A DNA stretch of 64,000 nucleotides, taken from Gonapodya sp. JEL0774. Lineage: Eukaryota; Monoblepharomycota; Monoblepharidomycetes; Monoblepharidales; Gonapodyaceae. Positions 44,877-56,676 of this stretch are shown here, one piece after another. How positions within the stretch are numbered: position 1 is the first letter of the stretch; each line of letters starts with the position of its first letter. The translations under genes and the position numbers were made by a program. The notes beneath the pieces are model-generated. The model was not told the origin of the DNA, made no database searches, and saw only the letters and a list, made by a program, of their open reading frames with translations. The stretch is taken from assembly GCA_027604505.1 (NCBI GenBank), contig JADIIX010000053.1, forward strand, positions 86,013 through 150,012. The letters run 5' to 3'.

Positions 44877-44982
44877 CACTCGCAGCTCAGAGCATGGAGC
44901 CACTTGCAGCTCAGAACACGGAGAGGTTTTTAAAGCCTTGAGCGTGGGTTTTTACGATCGTCGATGATACGATCGTCGATGA
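44877..44982. repeat. Tandem repeats upstream of the PFKFB gene
   Basis: Two pairs lie 47-152 bp upstream of the start codon. A 23-bp pair (44877-44899 and 44901-44923, 20 of 23 identical) is built on GCAGCTCAGA. A perfect 15-bp pair (44953-44967 and 44968-44982) reads TACGATCGTCGATGA. They are spaced by about two helical turns or directly adjacent, as transcription factor sites often are. Confidence 0.65.
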
Positions 44983-45200
44983 AAACCAATGTCCGTCACG
45001 CTCCCAGTCTGTGCCTGTCGGGTCCTCCGGAGTTTCTCAAACTTCCTGTGTATTACCATTGTGATGGCGCAGGATACGGTAAGCGTAAGAAGGTATTATA
45101 TTGGATTAAATCTAAGAGAATGCTTTCTTTTCGAGTGTCCTCTGGTGTTACATAACAGGCCCTCCAAGAGTATGGTTGTGATTTCGCACGGTAGTGTGTG

Positions 45201-46311
45201 CTAAAAGTCGTGAATTTCTATCTTTGACAGCATCTGCGAATCGCAAAACTCGGTCTCGTGTCTCGATCTTTCAACATCCAATTTGTGTTCAAGGAAGATC
45301 CACTAGTTTCGATGAGAAAAATGAGACAATACTCACTTTAGCTTCCCAATCCCTTCCACCTGCAAATCCCAATCCTCCTTCTAACGTTTGATTTAGCTCC
45401 TTATCTCGCTTCCGAAACTCTTTCCAATCGTTCAGTGTTCTGGGCTGGTACCGTCCGATCTCCGCACTGTCACCTCGCCCTTCCATGTCTTCAGATCGTC
45501 GTCTTGCCGTGGCCGTTCGGTATCGCTCGGTGGTGGTGAGAGCAGGCAGGGGCATCGTAGCTTGTCGCAATTTTGATTTAGGGCGGCGTTGAAATCTGAA
45601 CGGAGAATAGTAGTGCACATTGTTCGGTATGTCTGACCGTCCAGCAAATTGTAAGGATGAAGAGGTCGCAGAGGGTGATAAAGACCGAGACCGAACCACG
45701 CTCTCCGCCCGCTCCGCAAAGACAGGGGAAGGCGTGTACCTTGGACCATCAGACCTACGTCTCGGCATGGAAGGATGAAACTTTTCGCTTTCCTCGCGCG
45801 ATTCATCCCGCTTGCGGATTTGCCGCCGAAACTCTCCTGCTGTGCTCGTGTTGACCTCAGTTCCCTCTTCGAACTCTTCGAGTTCCAGTCGTTTTAATTT
45901 CTCCTCTAGCAGTTGTTCAACACTCCTCCTTCTCTCCCTCGTAGGAACTGACTGTACCCAACCTCCTCCCACCGAGCTAAAGTTATCCGGCCCGAAATAT
46001 CCTCCACCTGCTCCGCCAAATGGCCCACTCCGAACTGCCGCAGGGTCCAGCCAAATGAGGGCGGGCGTGGGGATGCCGCCTTTCGAAACTGCCCGAGGAC
46101 CGCCAAGGTTAGGAGTAGGGAAGGCATTGACTAAAGACGATTCTCCTTGCTGATTGGAGTGGTGCATTATGTGTTGGTGAGGTTGTGGCACAGGAGGGAG
46201 GTGTACTGGTGGCGTGGGAAGTGGGAATCCAATCGAGGGGGTCGGGGGAAGAAAAGGGGGAGGAGCAAAATGTGTCTGATGAAGAAAGTGAGCGTGTGGT
46301 TGGTGCGGCAT
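45201..46311 (-). CDS. Pro/His-rich protein with coiled coil
   Basis: Exon 1 (45337-46311, 325 codons) and a tiny exon 2 (45201-45233, 10 codons plus stop) join in phase 0 through a GTGAGT...CGCAG intron, giving 335 residues. The N-terminus is very rich in Pro and His (HFLHQTHFAPPPFLPPTPSI). Near the middle there is a Gly-rich aromatic patch (FGGAGGGYFGPDNFSSVGGG), then a charged coiled coil (SVEQLLEEKLKRLELEEFEE). The C-terminal third is Arg/Ser-rich with several RRRS/RSRS groups that look like kinase or SR-protein sites. There is no catalytic domain or membrane segment. It is probably an RNA-related or scaffold protein, but that is a guess from composition. Confidence 0.6.
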
Positions 46312-46441
46312 TTAAATTGCTGGTGGGCAGCTATGTCGGGGTGGCCATTTCATTAGTGATCGATCGGCGAGGGTTCATTGCGAAGCTACAATTATAGGCC
46401 CGTTCGATTGAACTTAATCTACCGCATATGACACATCCAGT

Positions 46442-46942
46442 TCAGAGGGTGGGGCTATTAGCATCTGTGGCACTCCCAGGATAACTGGGAGGTGGAGTGC
46501 TGGGGGAAGTGGGAGAAGTTGGTGGAATCCATGGTTCTCTTCTTCTGTCACGCCTACGTGCGAAATAGGTTTTGCAATTGTGAACTGTGAGAGTGGTCTG
46601 AAATTGAAGCACTCACGATGCGGAGGACCTCTCTAGCCATACACCAACCAATAGACCTGCAAGAAAGGCCAGAAAGCTGCTGCATCTGTGATGGCTCTCG
46701 CCATTGGTATGAGCTACAGGGGCAGCCTGTGGAGTAAAAGCAAACAGGACCCTTTTGATTCAAGCCTTAAGTGTCTTGAGAGTCCCTTTAGGTCTCACGT
46801 CGTGATGAAGAGGGGCGACTGGGCGCATGGGTGGAGCTCCCTCCGGAGAATCGATGATTGATGTCCGACCAGCAGAGAATCCGATCAGAAAGCTTCCGGC
46901 AGATAAGACACCAGTTGACACGATGCTAGATGTTAGGGACAT
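46442..46942 (-). CDS. Small protein with two membrane segments
   Basis: Three exons (46799-46942, 46617-46726, 46442-46553) join in frame to give 121 residues. The first hydrophobic segment is residues 5-27 (SSIVSTGVLSAGSFLIGFSA), followed by a Pro-rich loop (SPEGAPPMRPVAPLHHD). The second hydrophobic segment is residues 65-78 (FLAFLAGLLVGVWLE), and the tail is rich in Pro, Ser and Thr (PPTSPTSPSTPPPSYPGS). ATATATA sits about 100 bp upstream of the ATG. Size and hairpin topology resemble small mitochondrial or ER membrane proteins, but the sequence matches no family I know. The splice signals and consistent frame make it a likely real gene. Confidence 0.6.
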
Positions 46943-47203
46943 TTTCTCGTGCTTGTTTGATAAAGTAAGTTTTGATCGGACTGGAACAATCGCTCGCGGG
47001 CGGCGTGCGGTGCACAGGCCCACTTGATCTACGCTGACTCACAAATATATATCTTCAGAGATTCGATATTACTAATTACAGTTTGCCGCGACAATTGTTC
47101 GTAAACTATACAACACAGTGTTGGGCAAGATTGACATCACTTCTCTATGAATACAACCTCAATCATCCAGGGCACAACGAGCACTATCGGTCATCCACAC
47201 TTT

Positions 47204-48092
47204 CTATTTCACTCTGTCCATCATCTTCTCCATCTGATAGCCTCGCCGGCAGTCCTTCGGGGTCACGTGCTCCCCGAAACCGCGCCCCGTCATTGGGTTC
47301 CAGGTCAAACGGTCCCACGATTGCGTCGACCGCAGAATAGGGAGGGGGGTGGTCGGGGTAGTGAGGATTGGGATTTCGCGGTGCCGCGGAAGGTGTGCGG
47401 CGGGGGCGTGAGCGGGATTGGTGTTGAAGGAGACCGTACCTGAATTGGCGAGATCGACATCAGATGGGGTCAAAAAGGTATTACAAACATCCAGACCGTG
47501 TGCGTGAAGGGGAACCCACGACTCTCTGTTCTGATGGTCAGAAACGATGAGGCGCGACCTTTCCGGCAACTTGCACCCTTTTGCATGGGTGAATTTCGCC
47601 ATCGTAGTGTCATCTGCACTGGCACAGCTCCGAATCAACTTTGCCTCAAGGAACCAACCACTGCTGTCACCATCCGCACACAGAGACACACTCACACGAC
47701 TCCAAGCACCACACAAGTTCCCATAATCCCAAGTAACACTCCGTTCACTAAATCTTCACGTCGCTTATTTTCACATGTTCCGAGATTATCCGCTAATACG
47801 CGATTAGCTTCCACAAGTTGCTGGTTCGCGGTCGAAAGGTCTCGGATTTGCTGGAAAGGGAACGGACATTTTGATTGCCGTTCCGGTCATTCACTCATTT
47901 CATCATCACTCGTACCTGCGTTATTGCCACAAGATCTTCTTTTGTTGCCATCTCCTTGGGAGTCGTGGGCACCGTGGTGGAAATGTTCTTGGAGATATCT
48001 GCTAGCTCTTTTGCTTTGCCAGATGATCCTGTCGCCCAACCCCACACGTATCCACCAGCAGCCGTAAGACCAGCAATAAGGATGACCTCCAT
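47204..48092 (-). CDS. Membrane-anchored coiled-coil protein, unknown
   Basis: Exon 1 begins at the ATG at 48092 (MEVILIAGLTAAGGYVWGWA), a hydrophobic N-terminal anchor, and ends ...EDLVAITQ at a GTACGAG donor. Exon 2, from about 47833, reads QIRDLSTANQQLVEANRVLA and then a second hydrophobic stretch (VNGVLLGIMGTCVVLGVV). A downstream frame to 47204 (SWDRLTWNPMTGRGFGEHVT) is protein-like and probably the last exon(s), but I could not fix the junctions between about 47700 and 47430. No family is recognised. A pair of membrane segments around a short coiled coil is the only structural statement I can support. Confidence 0.5.
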
Positions 48093-48630
48093 TTACTAGG
48101 GGGGATGTCAAGGACAGGAAGCAGATCAAAAAACGTGATGTAACCACTTGCGTGGTGGGGGAGGCGAATCAGGGGAGCGATGAACGGCTCGAGATCCCTC
48201 CAGGAAGGGCAATTGGGCTAGTTTCACGGTGAGACGTGCTCGCCCGGAGGAGAAGGATTGATTGGGGCAATTTTCGGTTCCGAACTGACAACTATATGTT
48301 ATGTATGTGGGTAGGCTGGTTTGTAATAATGCCGATTATGAAGACGCATCACACTGAGCTGGTCTCATCTGCACTCTGGTCATGATTTTCTCGATCATCT
48401 TCATGAATTGGCACCGGTCGATGAGAAAAACACGCAGACAGGGGATTTGCTTGAATGAGTCGAATGTGACTAAGCGATATCATAATTGGCAGTTTCTTCA
48501 CGAAAAGCAAGTTGAGGTGGTGGTGAGGTGGGAAGAGTGGGAAGGGTTTGGGATGACTTTGGTCATTCTTGCTTCCCGGAAGCAGACTGACTGGCGGAGT
48601 CAACCCCTCTTCCAACCCACACCGACTGCC
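48093..48630. other. Divergent promoter region
   Basis: This lies between the minus-strand membrane-protein gene and the plus-strand dehydrogenase. I see no supportable coding frame, repeat or RNA. Confidence 0.4.
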
Positions 48631-50628
48631 ATGAGCGCCCAGACTTTGAACCTCAAGGTTGCAGACTTATTCTCCATCAAGGGCAAGGTGGCACTCGTGG
48701 TTCGTTTCTCTGCACTGTCATTCTGTTCCCCGTGGAGTGGTGCTCTTTTACGTTGTCGTGTGATCGTGCCTTAACGGGCCCCCTCTATCTATTCACGATG
48801 ATACCATTACGCCATCGCGGGCGCCTTTGGCGGTGTTTTACGTCTTTAGACCGGTGGAGGTGAGTTGGTGTCTCGTCAACCCAGTTCCGGTTCCTTGTCC
48901 GACTCGGTCCGACCGTCTCCCACACACATGGACTTCGTCACCACTCTTGCCAGGCACCGGAATCGGCAAAAGTAGGTTCAATAATCCTGTGATTTATGGT
49001 GATGTCAGCTTAATCCTGACTCCGTCTTCTGTTCTCGCAATACATGATCAGTGTGGGCTGCCACACTGGCCCAGAACGGTGCGACAGTCTACATTGCCTC
49101 CAGGAAGTTGAAGGTGAGGGTTTAGGTGGAATGGTGCAATGAATCACGGAACAAACGGACAATCGTGGATATCTGTGATTGTCATAGTCTCGAGAACGTC
49201 TCTGGAGTGAACTCCTGTCTGTAAACGCAAAATTACTTTCCTTTAAAATGAAATCAAGTATCAATGGCGGATGTTGATGAGAACGGGAACTTCGGAATCC
49301 CACCACTCACCAGTCTTTTGGAAACATTACCTTACCGCAGCCTCTTCAGGAAGCCGCCGACGATGTCAACACAATGGCTCGCGATGGAGGTCGCTGCATT
49401 CCGTATGTTGGTTCTCCGCAACAAGTTTTCTTGTTTTGCATCGCTCTGAAACATAATTGTGGTTTGGTCGACCTTGTTCAGAATCCAAGCGGATGTGGTG
49501 GATAAGAAGGGGTGCGAGGCATTGGTGGAGGAGCTGAAGAAAAGAGGCGTGACCAAGTTGCACGTGTTGGTGAGTTGTCCTGTTTGCCAAGGTTTTTAGG
49601 AGAATGGGTGAGATCATTTTAGAATACGTTGTAATTGTACCACCATGCTCTTCTACAGATGGTAAGCCTCTCCTCTAATTCCAGTGTGTTATTGAAGATC
49701 TGTCGGGATGTTTAAGCTGTTTTTGTTCCGTCTGATGTCGTTAGAACAACGCAGGGATGTCATGGGGTGGTGAGCCAGAGAGGATTGATAGGGTGCATGT
49801 TTATCGACCCGTGTGACCGGTGATCCTGCCAGGACCCCTTACGAACTTCCCGGAAAAGGATGGCTGGGATAGGCTTTTGGCACTGAACGTCAAGAGCATG
49901 TTCTACGTGAGAACTTCAATGTGTTCACTCTCATCGCGGTTTCAAACTGACTGCTGTCGGCATCACGCTCACTTACCTACCTACAGCTCACCGTCGCATC
50001 CCTACCTCTTCTTACCGCAGCCTCCACACGGGACGATCCCTCCCGTGTCATCAACGTCTCGTCTATGGCATCCGTCGCACCACAAGCTGTTGGTCCATTG
50101 TCGCAAGTAGGAAGCGGCACGTGGTCGTATCAGCCTAGCAAGGCCGCCGCGAACCAACTGACTAGGACACTGGCCCTGGAGTTGGGTCCGAAGGGAGTGA
50201 CGGTCAATGTTATTTGCCCTGGATTCTTCCCCAGCAAAATGACGTCGTTCGGTATCACTCATAATCTCGATATGTGGGTTTGTGCTTGAATGGCTTGGTT
50301 GAATATTCAATAGCAAGATGTTTACGGTATTTTGCACCCTGCGGTAGCATGGAGGCCAGTCAGCCATTTGGACGGATCGGGAGCACCGAGGATATGGCTG
50401 TGAGGCTCGTGTGTCAATAGGATTGAGTTGGCAGTGCCTCTTTAACCGTTTCCTGTCCCTCAAAATTAGGGCCTTTGTTTGTTCCTCTGTTCTCGTGCGG
50501 GAGGGTACCTTAACGGGGTCGCAATTCCGTTGGACGGTGGGGCGTCTTTGGGAATAGGTGGGCGGCCAGACAAGCCTTCGGTGGCTGAGTTGCTCGCTAA
50601 GAGGAAGGAAGTTGCAGCGAAAATATAG
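48631..50628 (+). CDS. Short-chain dehydrogenase/reductase
   Basis: This is an NAD(P)-dependent classical SDR of the type often labelled 3-oxoacyl reductase (RhlG-like) in fungi. Exon 1 (48631-48699) encodes [20 protein letters not shown]. The nucleotide-binding loop TGGGTGIGK is split over a 10-nt exon (48850-48859), an 18-nt exon (48954-48971) and the start of the next exon (49052-49113; [20 protein letters not shown]). Later motifs are [10 protein letters not shown], the active-site Ser in [11 protein letters not shown] and YQPSK (Tyr-x-x-x-Lys). The end is [20 protein letters not shown] and [13 protein letters not shown]. The full catalytic set is present, so the enzyme should be active; its substrate cannot be read from sequence. 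The stop codon lies only 191 bp before the next gene on the same strand. Confidence 0.88.
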
Positions 50629-50819
50629 AGATTGTAACAATTGCATTTGTGCTGAGATCCACCCGGTGGAGGAGGCGACTGCGGTCACTCGTGGGTCACG
50701 CCTGAGGATTCCATTTATCGTTGATTTGATTGCACAATTGAGCCAACACGGCGGTGCTATCGCTCTCATCCGAACCTGAGAAAGGGCAGGCCCCCTCAAT
50801 CAATTGACTCTCTCCGATA

Positions 50820-51937
50820 ATGCAAAGGCTGGCGGGGTCGTCAGTTGCTGGGTCTTTGTCTCCTCCACCATCCGTCAATGCAGTATCAACAGCCGGCGTC
50901 AAGGGCGAACGAGAAGTTGGCACTCTGGAAGGTTTTGTCTACGGTGCATTGGCGGCATCGGGAGCTGGTATGTCGGCTTGTTCTGTCCTGAGTTCAGTTG
51001 TCTAACCTGGAGGATCGAATCCTCGAATGAAAACGATGTAGTTCTGGTTTCTAATCCTGCGGAGGTCATTAAAACGCGAATGCAACTTCAGGGAGAAAGC
51101 GGCCAGTCTCGCGCGTACTCCTCCTCCTTCAATGCCATCACGACAATTGTCCGCACTGAGGGGGCCGCAGCGTTGCAGAAAGGCCTCGCTCCCGCCCTTG
51201 TTTACCAGGTGACCATGAATGGGACCCGGCTAGGTCTCTATGAACCCGTCAAGCGGGCGGTGCACAATCGAATGTTCCCTTCGTCTCCGTACTTGACTGC
51301 TGTAACTGCGGGCCTATTTTGTGGAGCAGTAGGGGCATTCATTGCATCCCCTCTCTTTTTAGTGAAAGCTCGGATGCAGGCATACAACTCGCAAGCACAA
51401 GGCGTGGGCGCGAAAGTGGTTGGCGCCCAACATTCATACGTGTCTAAAGGCTTCGTATACAGTCTTGGGCACATATATCGAAGTGAGGGAATTCGCGGAC
51501 TCTGGCGAGGCGTGGACGCTGGCATGGCCCGTACAGCAGCTGGCTCTGCGGTCCAGCTTTCGACGTATGAGTCCCTCAAATCCTCCATCCTGGAGGCGGT
51601 GCCCAATGCGCACCCTCACACGGCAGAACTCCTCTCCGCACTTTCCACTGGCTTCATCGTTGCCGCCGCCATGAATCCGCTGGACGTTGTGTATTCTCGA
51701 ATGATCAACATGAAGATTGCGAACGCTGGCTCAGGTGGTTCGGCGAGAACGGGATTCGTTGACGGCATGGGTCCCATGTATCGCTCGTCGTTGGACTGCT
51801 TAGTGAAGACCGTACGACATGAAGGACCATCAGCCCTCTGGAAGGGTTACGGAGCTCATGTCATGCGATTGGCTCCGCAAAGTTTCCTGACATTAATATT
51901 ATTAGAGTGGCTGAGACGAGCTGCTAAGCAATTCTAG
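50820..51937 (+). CDS. OAC1: Mitochondrial carrier, Oac1/SLC25A34-35 group
   Basis: This inner-mitochondrial-membrane solute carrier probably transports oxaloacetate, sulfate or related anions. Two exons (50820-50967 and 51042-51937) join in frame to give 347 residues, the normal size. The three carrier signatures are NPAEVIKTRMQLQGE, SPLFLVKARMQAY and NPLDVVYSRM. The second lacks the acidic residue and the third has a Tyr-Ser-Arg ending, both marks of the Oac1/SLC25A34-35 branch rather than of ADP/ATP or phosphate carriers. Other supporting segments are GAAALQKGLAPALVYQ and SEGIRGLWRGVDAGMARTAA. The N-terminal 30 residues are Ser/Pro-rich. The start is the first ATG of the frame. The exact substrate is inference from the subgroup. 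Confidence 0.88.
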
Positions 51938-52155
51938 ACGCACCACTGAAGAATTCTGACGGTGCAATACGAGAAAAGGACTCCACTTTTGTTATAGATA
52001 ATCCTAGACGGTTAGACATGATAAATTTTATATTTCACGTACATATCTTTGTGGAGTAAAAGTCACTTGATAGTCATCGGATTATTATTATAACTTCACT
52101 CCCTGCGAAACCAATACTGTTAACCCGTGGAGAATACCGAATTCATCAAATGTTG
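51938..52155. other. Convergent 3' region
   Basis: AT-rich sequence between two gene ends presumably holds both 3' untranslated regions. AATAA-like elements occur near 52025 and 52080. Confidence 0.4.
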
Positions 52156-54758
52156 TCAACATACCATGGCCTTCGCAACCTTCAAGCTCTGCCTCATCCC
52201 GAAGTCCCCCATGACCTCTTCTGAGCCTCCAGCTGAGAACGAAAGAAATTTCCATGGGACTTTTTCGTGTTGCCCCTAGAAACTAGCAAGCCCGGCGTAA
52301 ACAACTCACCTATTGCGGATGCCCGTACACCCCTATATAACTTTTCAATTGTTCCGCCAATCCCACCCTTCGTAATTGCTATCCCGCCCATTATTTGAGC
52401 AGCCTCCATTAAAAATAGTGGATGTCATTGAAAAGAATGGAGAAAACTGAGATTTGCGTATGTACCTCTCGTGCACAGAACTCAAAAGTCTTCGTAGCCT
52501 GGCCAAGAGAATCGACGGGTGAGCGATATCATTTCAATAAATATTACTGTCAAACAGTGTCTGCCTCTACCTGGAATTTCAGCAACGCCATAGTTGCCCC
52601 CATCCGCTCAGCTGCGTGTTACCATCGTGCATTTTTTGATGAAGAATTTCCATCGACGTCTGTCACATAACTCCACTTACGAATGATTTCGGGCTTCATT
52701 TGGTTGAGTTGATAGGTGGTGCTCTCTAACCATGTGTGGGTCGATTCAATCTGCCTGACCATTTGAGCAAACTTGTCGCGAATAATTGGATGTTCGATTA
52801 AGAACTTTCCAAATGTTTGGCGATGATGGCTATTCCATATTGGTAAGGGCTGATAAGAACCACAAACGTTTAACTCGAGATTCTCACGCGTAATGGAGAG
52901 CCTCAGAATAACATTTGCGAGCGTTTCGGAGGGCTGACACTATGATGGTCCAGCTGTTGTAAAGATGTGTTGAGTGTAAGTGAACACGGTGTTCTAAATG
53001 GTGCACAGGCTCACCGCTCGTGATTGAAATTGGAGAGAAGAGCCTTAAAACCTTTATTCACCTCCCCGAGCACATTTTCCACAGGGCATTTGACGTTGTC
53101 GTACGTGACAAATGACGTGCCAGATAGTACCCCACCCTAAAGTAGAAAATTCAAGCACCGTTGACTCAAATAAATCGTACGCGCACTCATTAACTATCAG
53201 GTCACCATGGTTTCCAATGGTCGAGTGGTCATCCCTGGTCCACGGGGAACGAGTAGAAGAGTGATGCCGCCCGCACCAGGGCCTCCTGTGCGCACAGCAG
53301 TCATTATCCAGTCAGCCCACACCTTGGTTGTTGGTTGGAGTAGAAGTTAACTCCCTGACATAGACTATTTCGAGCCCAAAAATTTGCACCTACTCCATTT
53401 GTGATCCTATGGCACGCAACAAGATTGATGTTCGCATGTGCCGAGCACGGTATAGAAAGACCTGTGAGACTCTCAAAGAGTGCTTTGCCCTGTGCGTGGC
53501 ATACCATTTCTTTTCACCATTGATAATGTAATGTCTCCCATCTTCCGACAGCGTTGCAGTTGTAGAAATGTTAGAAACATCACTACCAGCAGTGGGCTCG
53601 GTAATGGCAATCGCCATCGTTTCTTCACCGCGCAGAATCTTTGGGACAACGCGTTCGCGAAGTGCTTGTTGACCAAAAAGCTGAAGTTCGACACGGCGAG
53701 ACGAGTTAAACGTATCCAATATCAACGCTATGCGCACCATCGCGCACCATCACTGGCACAATGCCATACGGCTGAGAATTGTTCAGCGAGAGTAGGGGCG
53801 TGGAAGCAAGTTCATCCCACAGAATGAGGCAGTGGAAATACTTGGAAGAACCGATATGTTGGGAAAAAAACGAATACGTTCCATTCCACCGAGATGTGCT
53901 GCTTACATCAAACTCTTCCTCCGAAATACCACACGGCAACTGCGGGACGCCCGGGTATGGTTGCGTTTTCCACGCAACTATCAAGCGGCAGCAATAGAAG
54001 TCAATAGTTCACTTCATTTCGTAATCAATGCCTACACCACTCACCCCTGCCTGTGATACCTCTGGTCAGACCTAATCTTCCCACTTCGGTAAAAACTTCT
54101 TCCGGGGGTTTCTTATTGTCCTTCACGATTGCTTCGTATGCATCGCTTTTGTCCGCCCAGCGATTTTCCGCGATCCAATTGCGGATCCAGTCTCGAAGTT
54201 TACGATGGGACTCCTTGTAATACGGTGAGTACATGTCTTGGTACCACGCCGGCTAATTGCGAACAGTTAAAAGCTTGATCCACTTGTCGAAGTGCGAAAC
54301 TTACCTCCGCTAGCGTCATAGGGAAGTGGAATCATTTGAGAAGTTATTTTTCCACAAAAGACTGGGGTGCTCACCAAATGGTGCACCGTCACCAAACAAT
54401 CCCATTCCAAGACCTCCAGTAAATAGAGCGGTCGCCTGTTGAGGCTGCACAGCTGGGAGCAGAGAGGCAAGATCTCCAATGTATAGAGCAGGCTGGTATA
54501 CATGTAGTGTCAAAGATACTACGAAACGTTTCACAGTCCACGGGCACTTACACCAAACTTTGGTAGCACCGATCCACTGTGAAACTTTTCGAATTCACTC
54601 GTGGCGTCTTTCCCCGCATGCTTTAACAGAATGCGCTTTCCCCCCGGATGTTTCGATAAGAACGATGTGACATCGTATACCTTGCCGTAAAGGGCGATCC
54701 ATGCATCCTTTTCGGAATTGTGGGCTGCTAGTTCCTGAATGGTGTACGTGCCAGACAT
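52156..54758 (-). CDS. Cytochrome b5-acyl-CoA dehydrogenase fusion
   Basis: This is a fungal FAD-dependent acyl-CoA dehydrogenase with an N-terminal heme domain, probably acting in fatty-acid or branched acyl-CoA oxidation. Exon 1 encodes the cytochrome b5 fold (MSGTYTIQELAAHNSEKDAW...) with the heme-binding HPGG motif in SFLSKHPGGKRILLKHAGKD. After a linker come the dehydrogenase N-terminal helices (YYKESHRKLRDWIRNWIAEN, EVFTEVGRLGLTRGITG). The FAD/substrate middle domain follows (ETMAIAITEPTAGSDVSNIS with GEKKW, and GAGGITLLLVPRGPGMTTRP). The C-terminal helices include FKALFSNFNHER-type sequence, QIMGGIAITKGGIGGTIEKL and ending GGSEEVMGDFGMRQS...MVC. Many introns of 45-80 nt interrupt it. 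The catalytic base was not pinned down. Start at ATG 54758. Confidence 0.88.
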
Positions 54759-54929
54759 AAGAAAGTACTGATCGCAAATTCCGAAAGGACACGGGTTCCG
54801 AGTCGGCGATCAAATCCCGCATCCACAGCAGGACGCATGCTTCTTGAAACAACTACAATGACTTGATATAATTTTTCAGAAGTGACACAGAAGACTACGA
54901 TTTCGTCGGTTGATATAAGGTAAATAACC

Positions 54930-56676
54930 TCATATTACAAGACCCTTGAGTGACTCATTGTCACCAACATACACAGGGCCACTTGCACGAACGGTCCTTC
55001 CGTCCACTACCTCCTTGAGGCCCTCACCAGCGTAAGTAACGAGTGGTGACAACTCCAATTCAAGCGTTGAGTCCGTAGTGGCGCCTGCATGCTCGAGGAA
55101 ACGACGGTGCTGTGCAAGGATGTCCCTCCTGCTTGTCTGGGGGTCGTCCACACCGGTGTTGGGAGCGTTTTTGAGAGGAGAAAACTCCTCAGTACGGTCA
55201 ACTTCAAGCACGGCAAAGTTCTTGGAGTGCGGGAAGACGTCAAACACAAAGAGCTCGAGCTTTATAGCGTTGGGGGTGGTTGGAGAGACAGCATTGCCTG
55301 AGGGAAAGTCAACCGTTTTGACTTTCTTGTTGGCAATGTGGTACTCTAGCTGCTTCTCGAACACTTGGATTTGCTCTAGGAAGTCGGTGGTGTAGAAGTG
55401 GTTGGCAATATTGGCGGCGCCAAAGAGAAGCTGGCCAGTTCGAGGATGAACGCTTTCGGCCATCTCCTTGGATATTTCTGAGTACTCCACCACATTGATC
55501 TTACCATCCTTGACCGCGAGCACTCCTGCTGCCTCTGTCGGGCTCGATTTGCGAACCACCTTTGCACCACAGTCGGCACCTTTGGAAATGCAGTAGCCGA
55601 AGAACACGGGATCAGCCACGCGGACAAGGCAGTTATCGACCCCGTAGAGGTGGACGTATTTCACCCCGCGCTTGCGCATATCAGCGAGGACGTTTTGGGT
55701 GCGCAATGCAGCGTATATGCCGCCGTTCCCATCAGGAGATAGGGAGAGGGAGCCCTTGGAAGCAAGAAGAAGGCGGCCATCGGGGTAGAATGCAGGCAAG
55801 ACACCTATTGAAAAAGAGTTGGCATTGTGTCATGGAATCCCCAAGACGTGGGGTGGGATTGGACTCGAACAAGAAGAACTTTAATAAAAGTACCTTGCTC
55901 GAAAATGATGACATTTTCGGCTTTAAGTCCCCACATTCCGTGAGCTTTGAAAAAGTCTTCGGTGTCTTTCCTGGTCGGACCACTGGTCATGACGTACCAT
56001 GGAATCACAACAGGGCTTCCATTCACATGGGAGGCGATATTCTGCAGGCGAAGGATGCGCTCAGCCTGCAGCTGGAAGAGCGACTTATGAGAAGGGAGGG
56101 AAATGTCGTAACAGCCTAGCGAGAGTGCATCAAGGGTCGTGCAGGATATGTGATGAGGTAATATTCAGGGAGATGAAAGTGAGTAACGAAGGTGAATGCA
56201 AATAAAAGGCCCGACGAGCAGAATGCCGCAGTCATCAGAAGCAGACGGCAACAAGAATTTCGGGTTTATCGCTTACGAGTGGGTTGAAACACACCTTTCG
56301 GGGCAGAACTACCGAGCCTGGTTCCCTGACCCCCGGCCATGAGGATAACGGCACATTCCCCTTTCATGATGTGCTCCATACCAACATCCCACCACTTTTT
56401 GGTCTTGCTCTCATCCGCCCCGATTGTGGAGTCAACCATCGCCTCCGGTAAAGGCTTGAGGTCGGAATGTTGTGCAGCAGCAGCAGGGGGACCTTGAGTT
56501 GCCTTGGCAAAGATGGAATTACACCTATCGATGTCAATTGAAGCTAGCTCAGCCAGGAACGTCTTTTGCTCTTCCGGTTTGAGGGAGTCGTAGAAGGTAA
56601 GAACGTGTGCCTGTTTGGATCCCAGCGCTGTCTTGACTGACTCAAGCGAGCTCGTAATGCCGTTTGATGCACTCAT
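54930..56676 (-). CDS. UAP1: UDP-N-acetylglucosamine pyrophosphorylase
   Basis: The enzyme catalyses UTP + GlcNAc-1-phosphate to UDP-GlcNAc + diphosphate in the cytosol, supplying chitin, N-glycans and GPI anchors. Exon 1 (from ATG 56676) includes the activation loop [17 protein letters not shown]. The next exon(s) carry [20 protein letters not shown] and ENVIIFEQG, and the last exon (54930 to about 55799) carries [32 protein letters not shown], the [11 protein letters not shown] segment and [19 protein letters not shown]. All marks of the eukaryotic UAP family are present, including nucleotide-binding GGQGTRLG and DGNGG. The C-terminus ends [16 protein letters not shown]. The gene lies head-on behind the acyl-CoA dehydrogenase on the same strand, with about 170 bp between them. 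Confidence 0.94.

Noticed and set aside
51008-51032. tRNA-like box GGATCGAATCC inside the carrier intron
   Set aside because: No cloverleaf, acceptor stem or A box can be built around it, and the short intron fully accounts for it.
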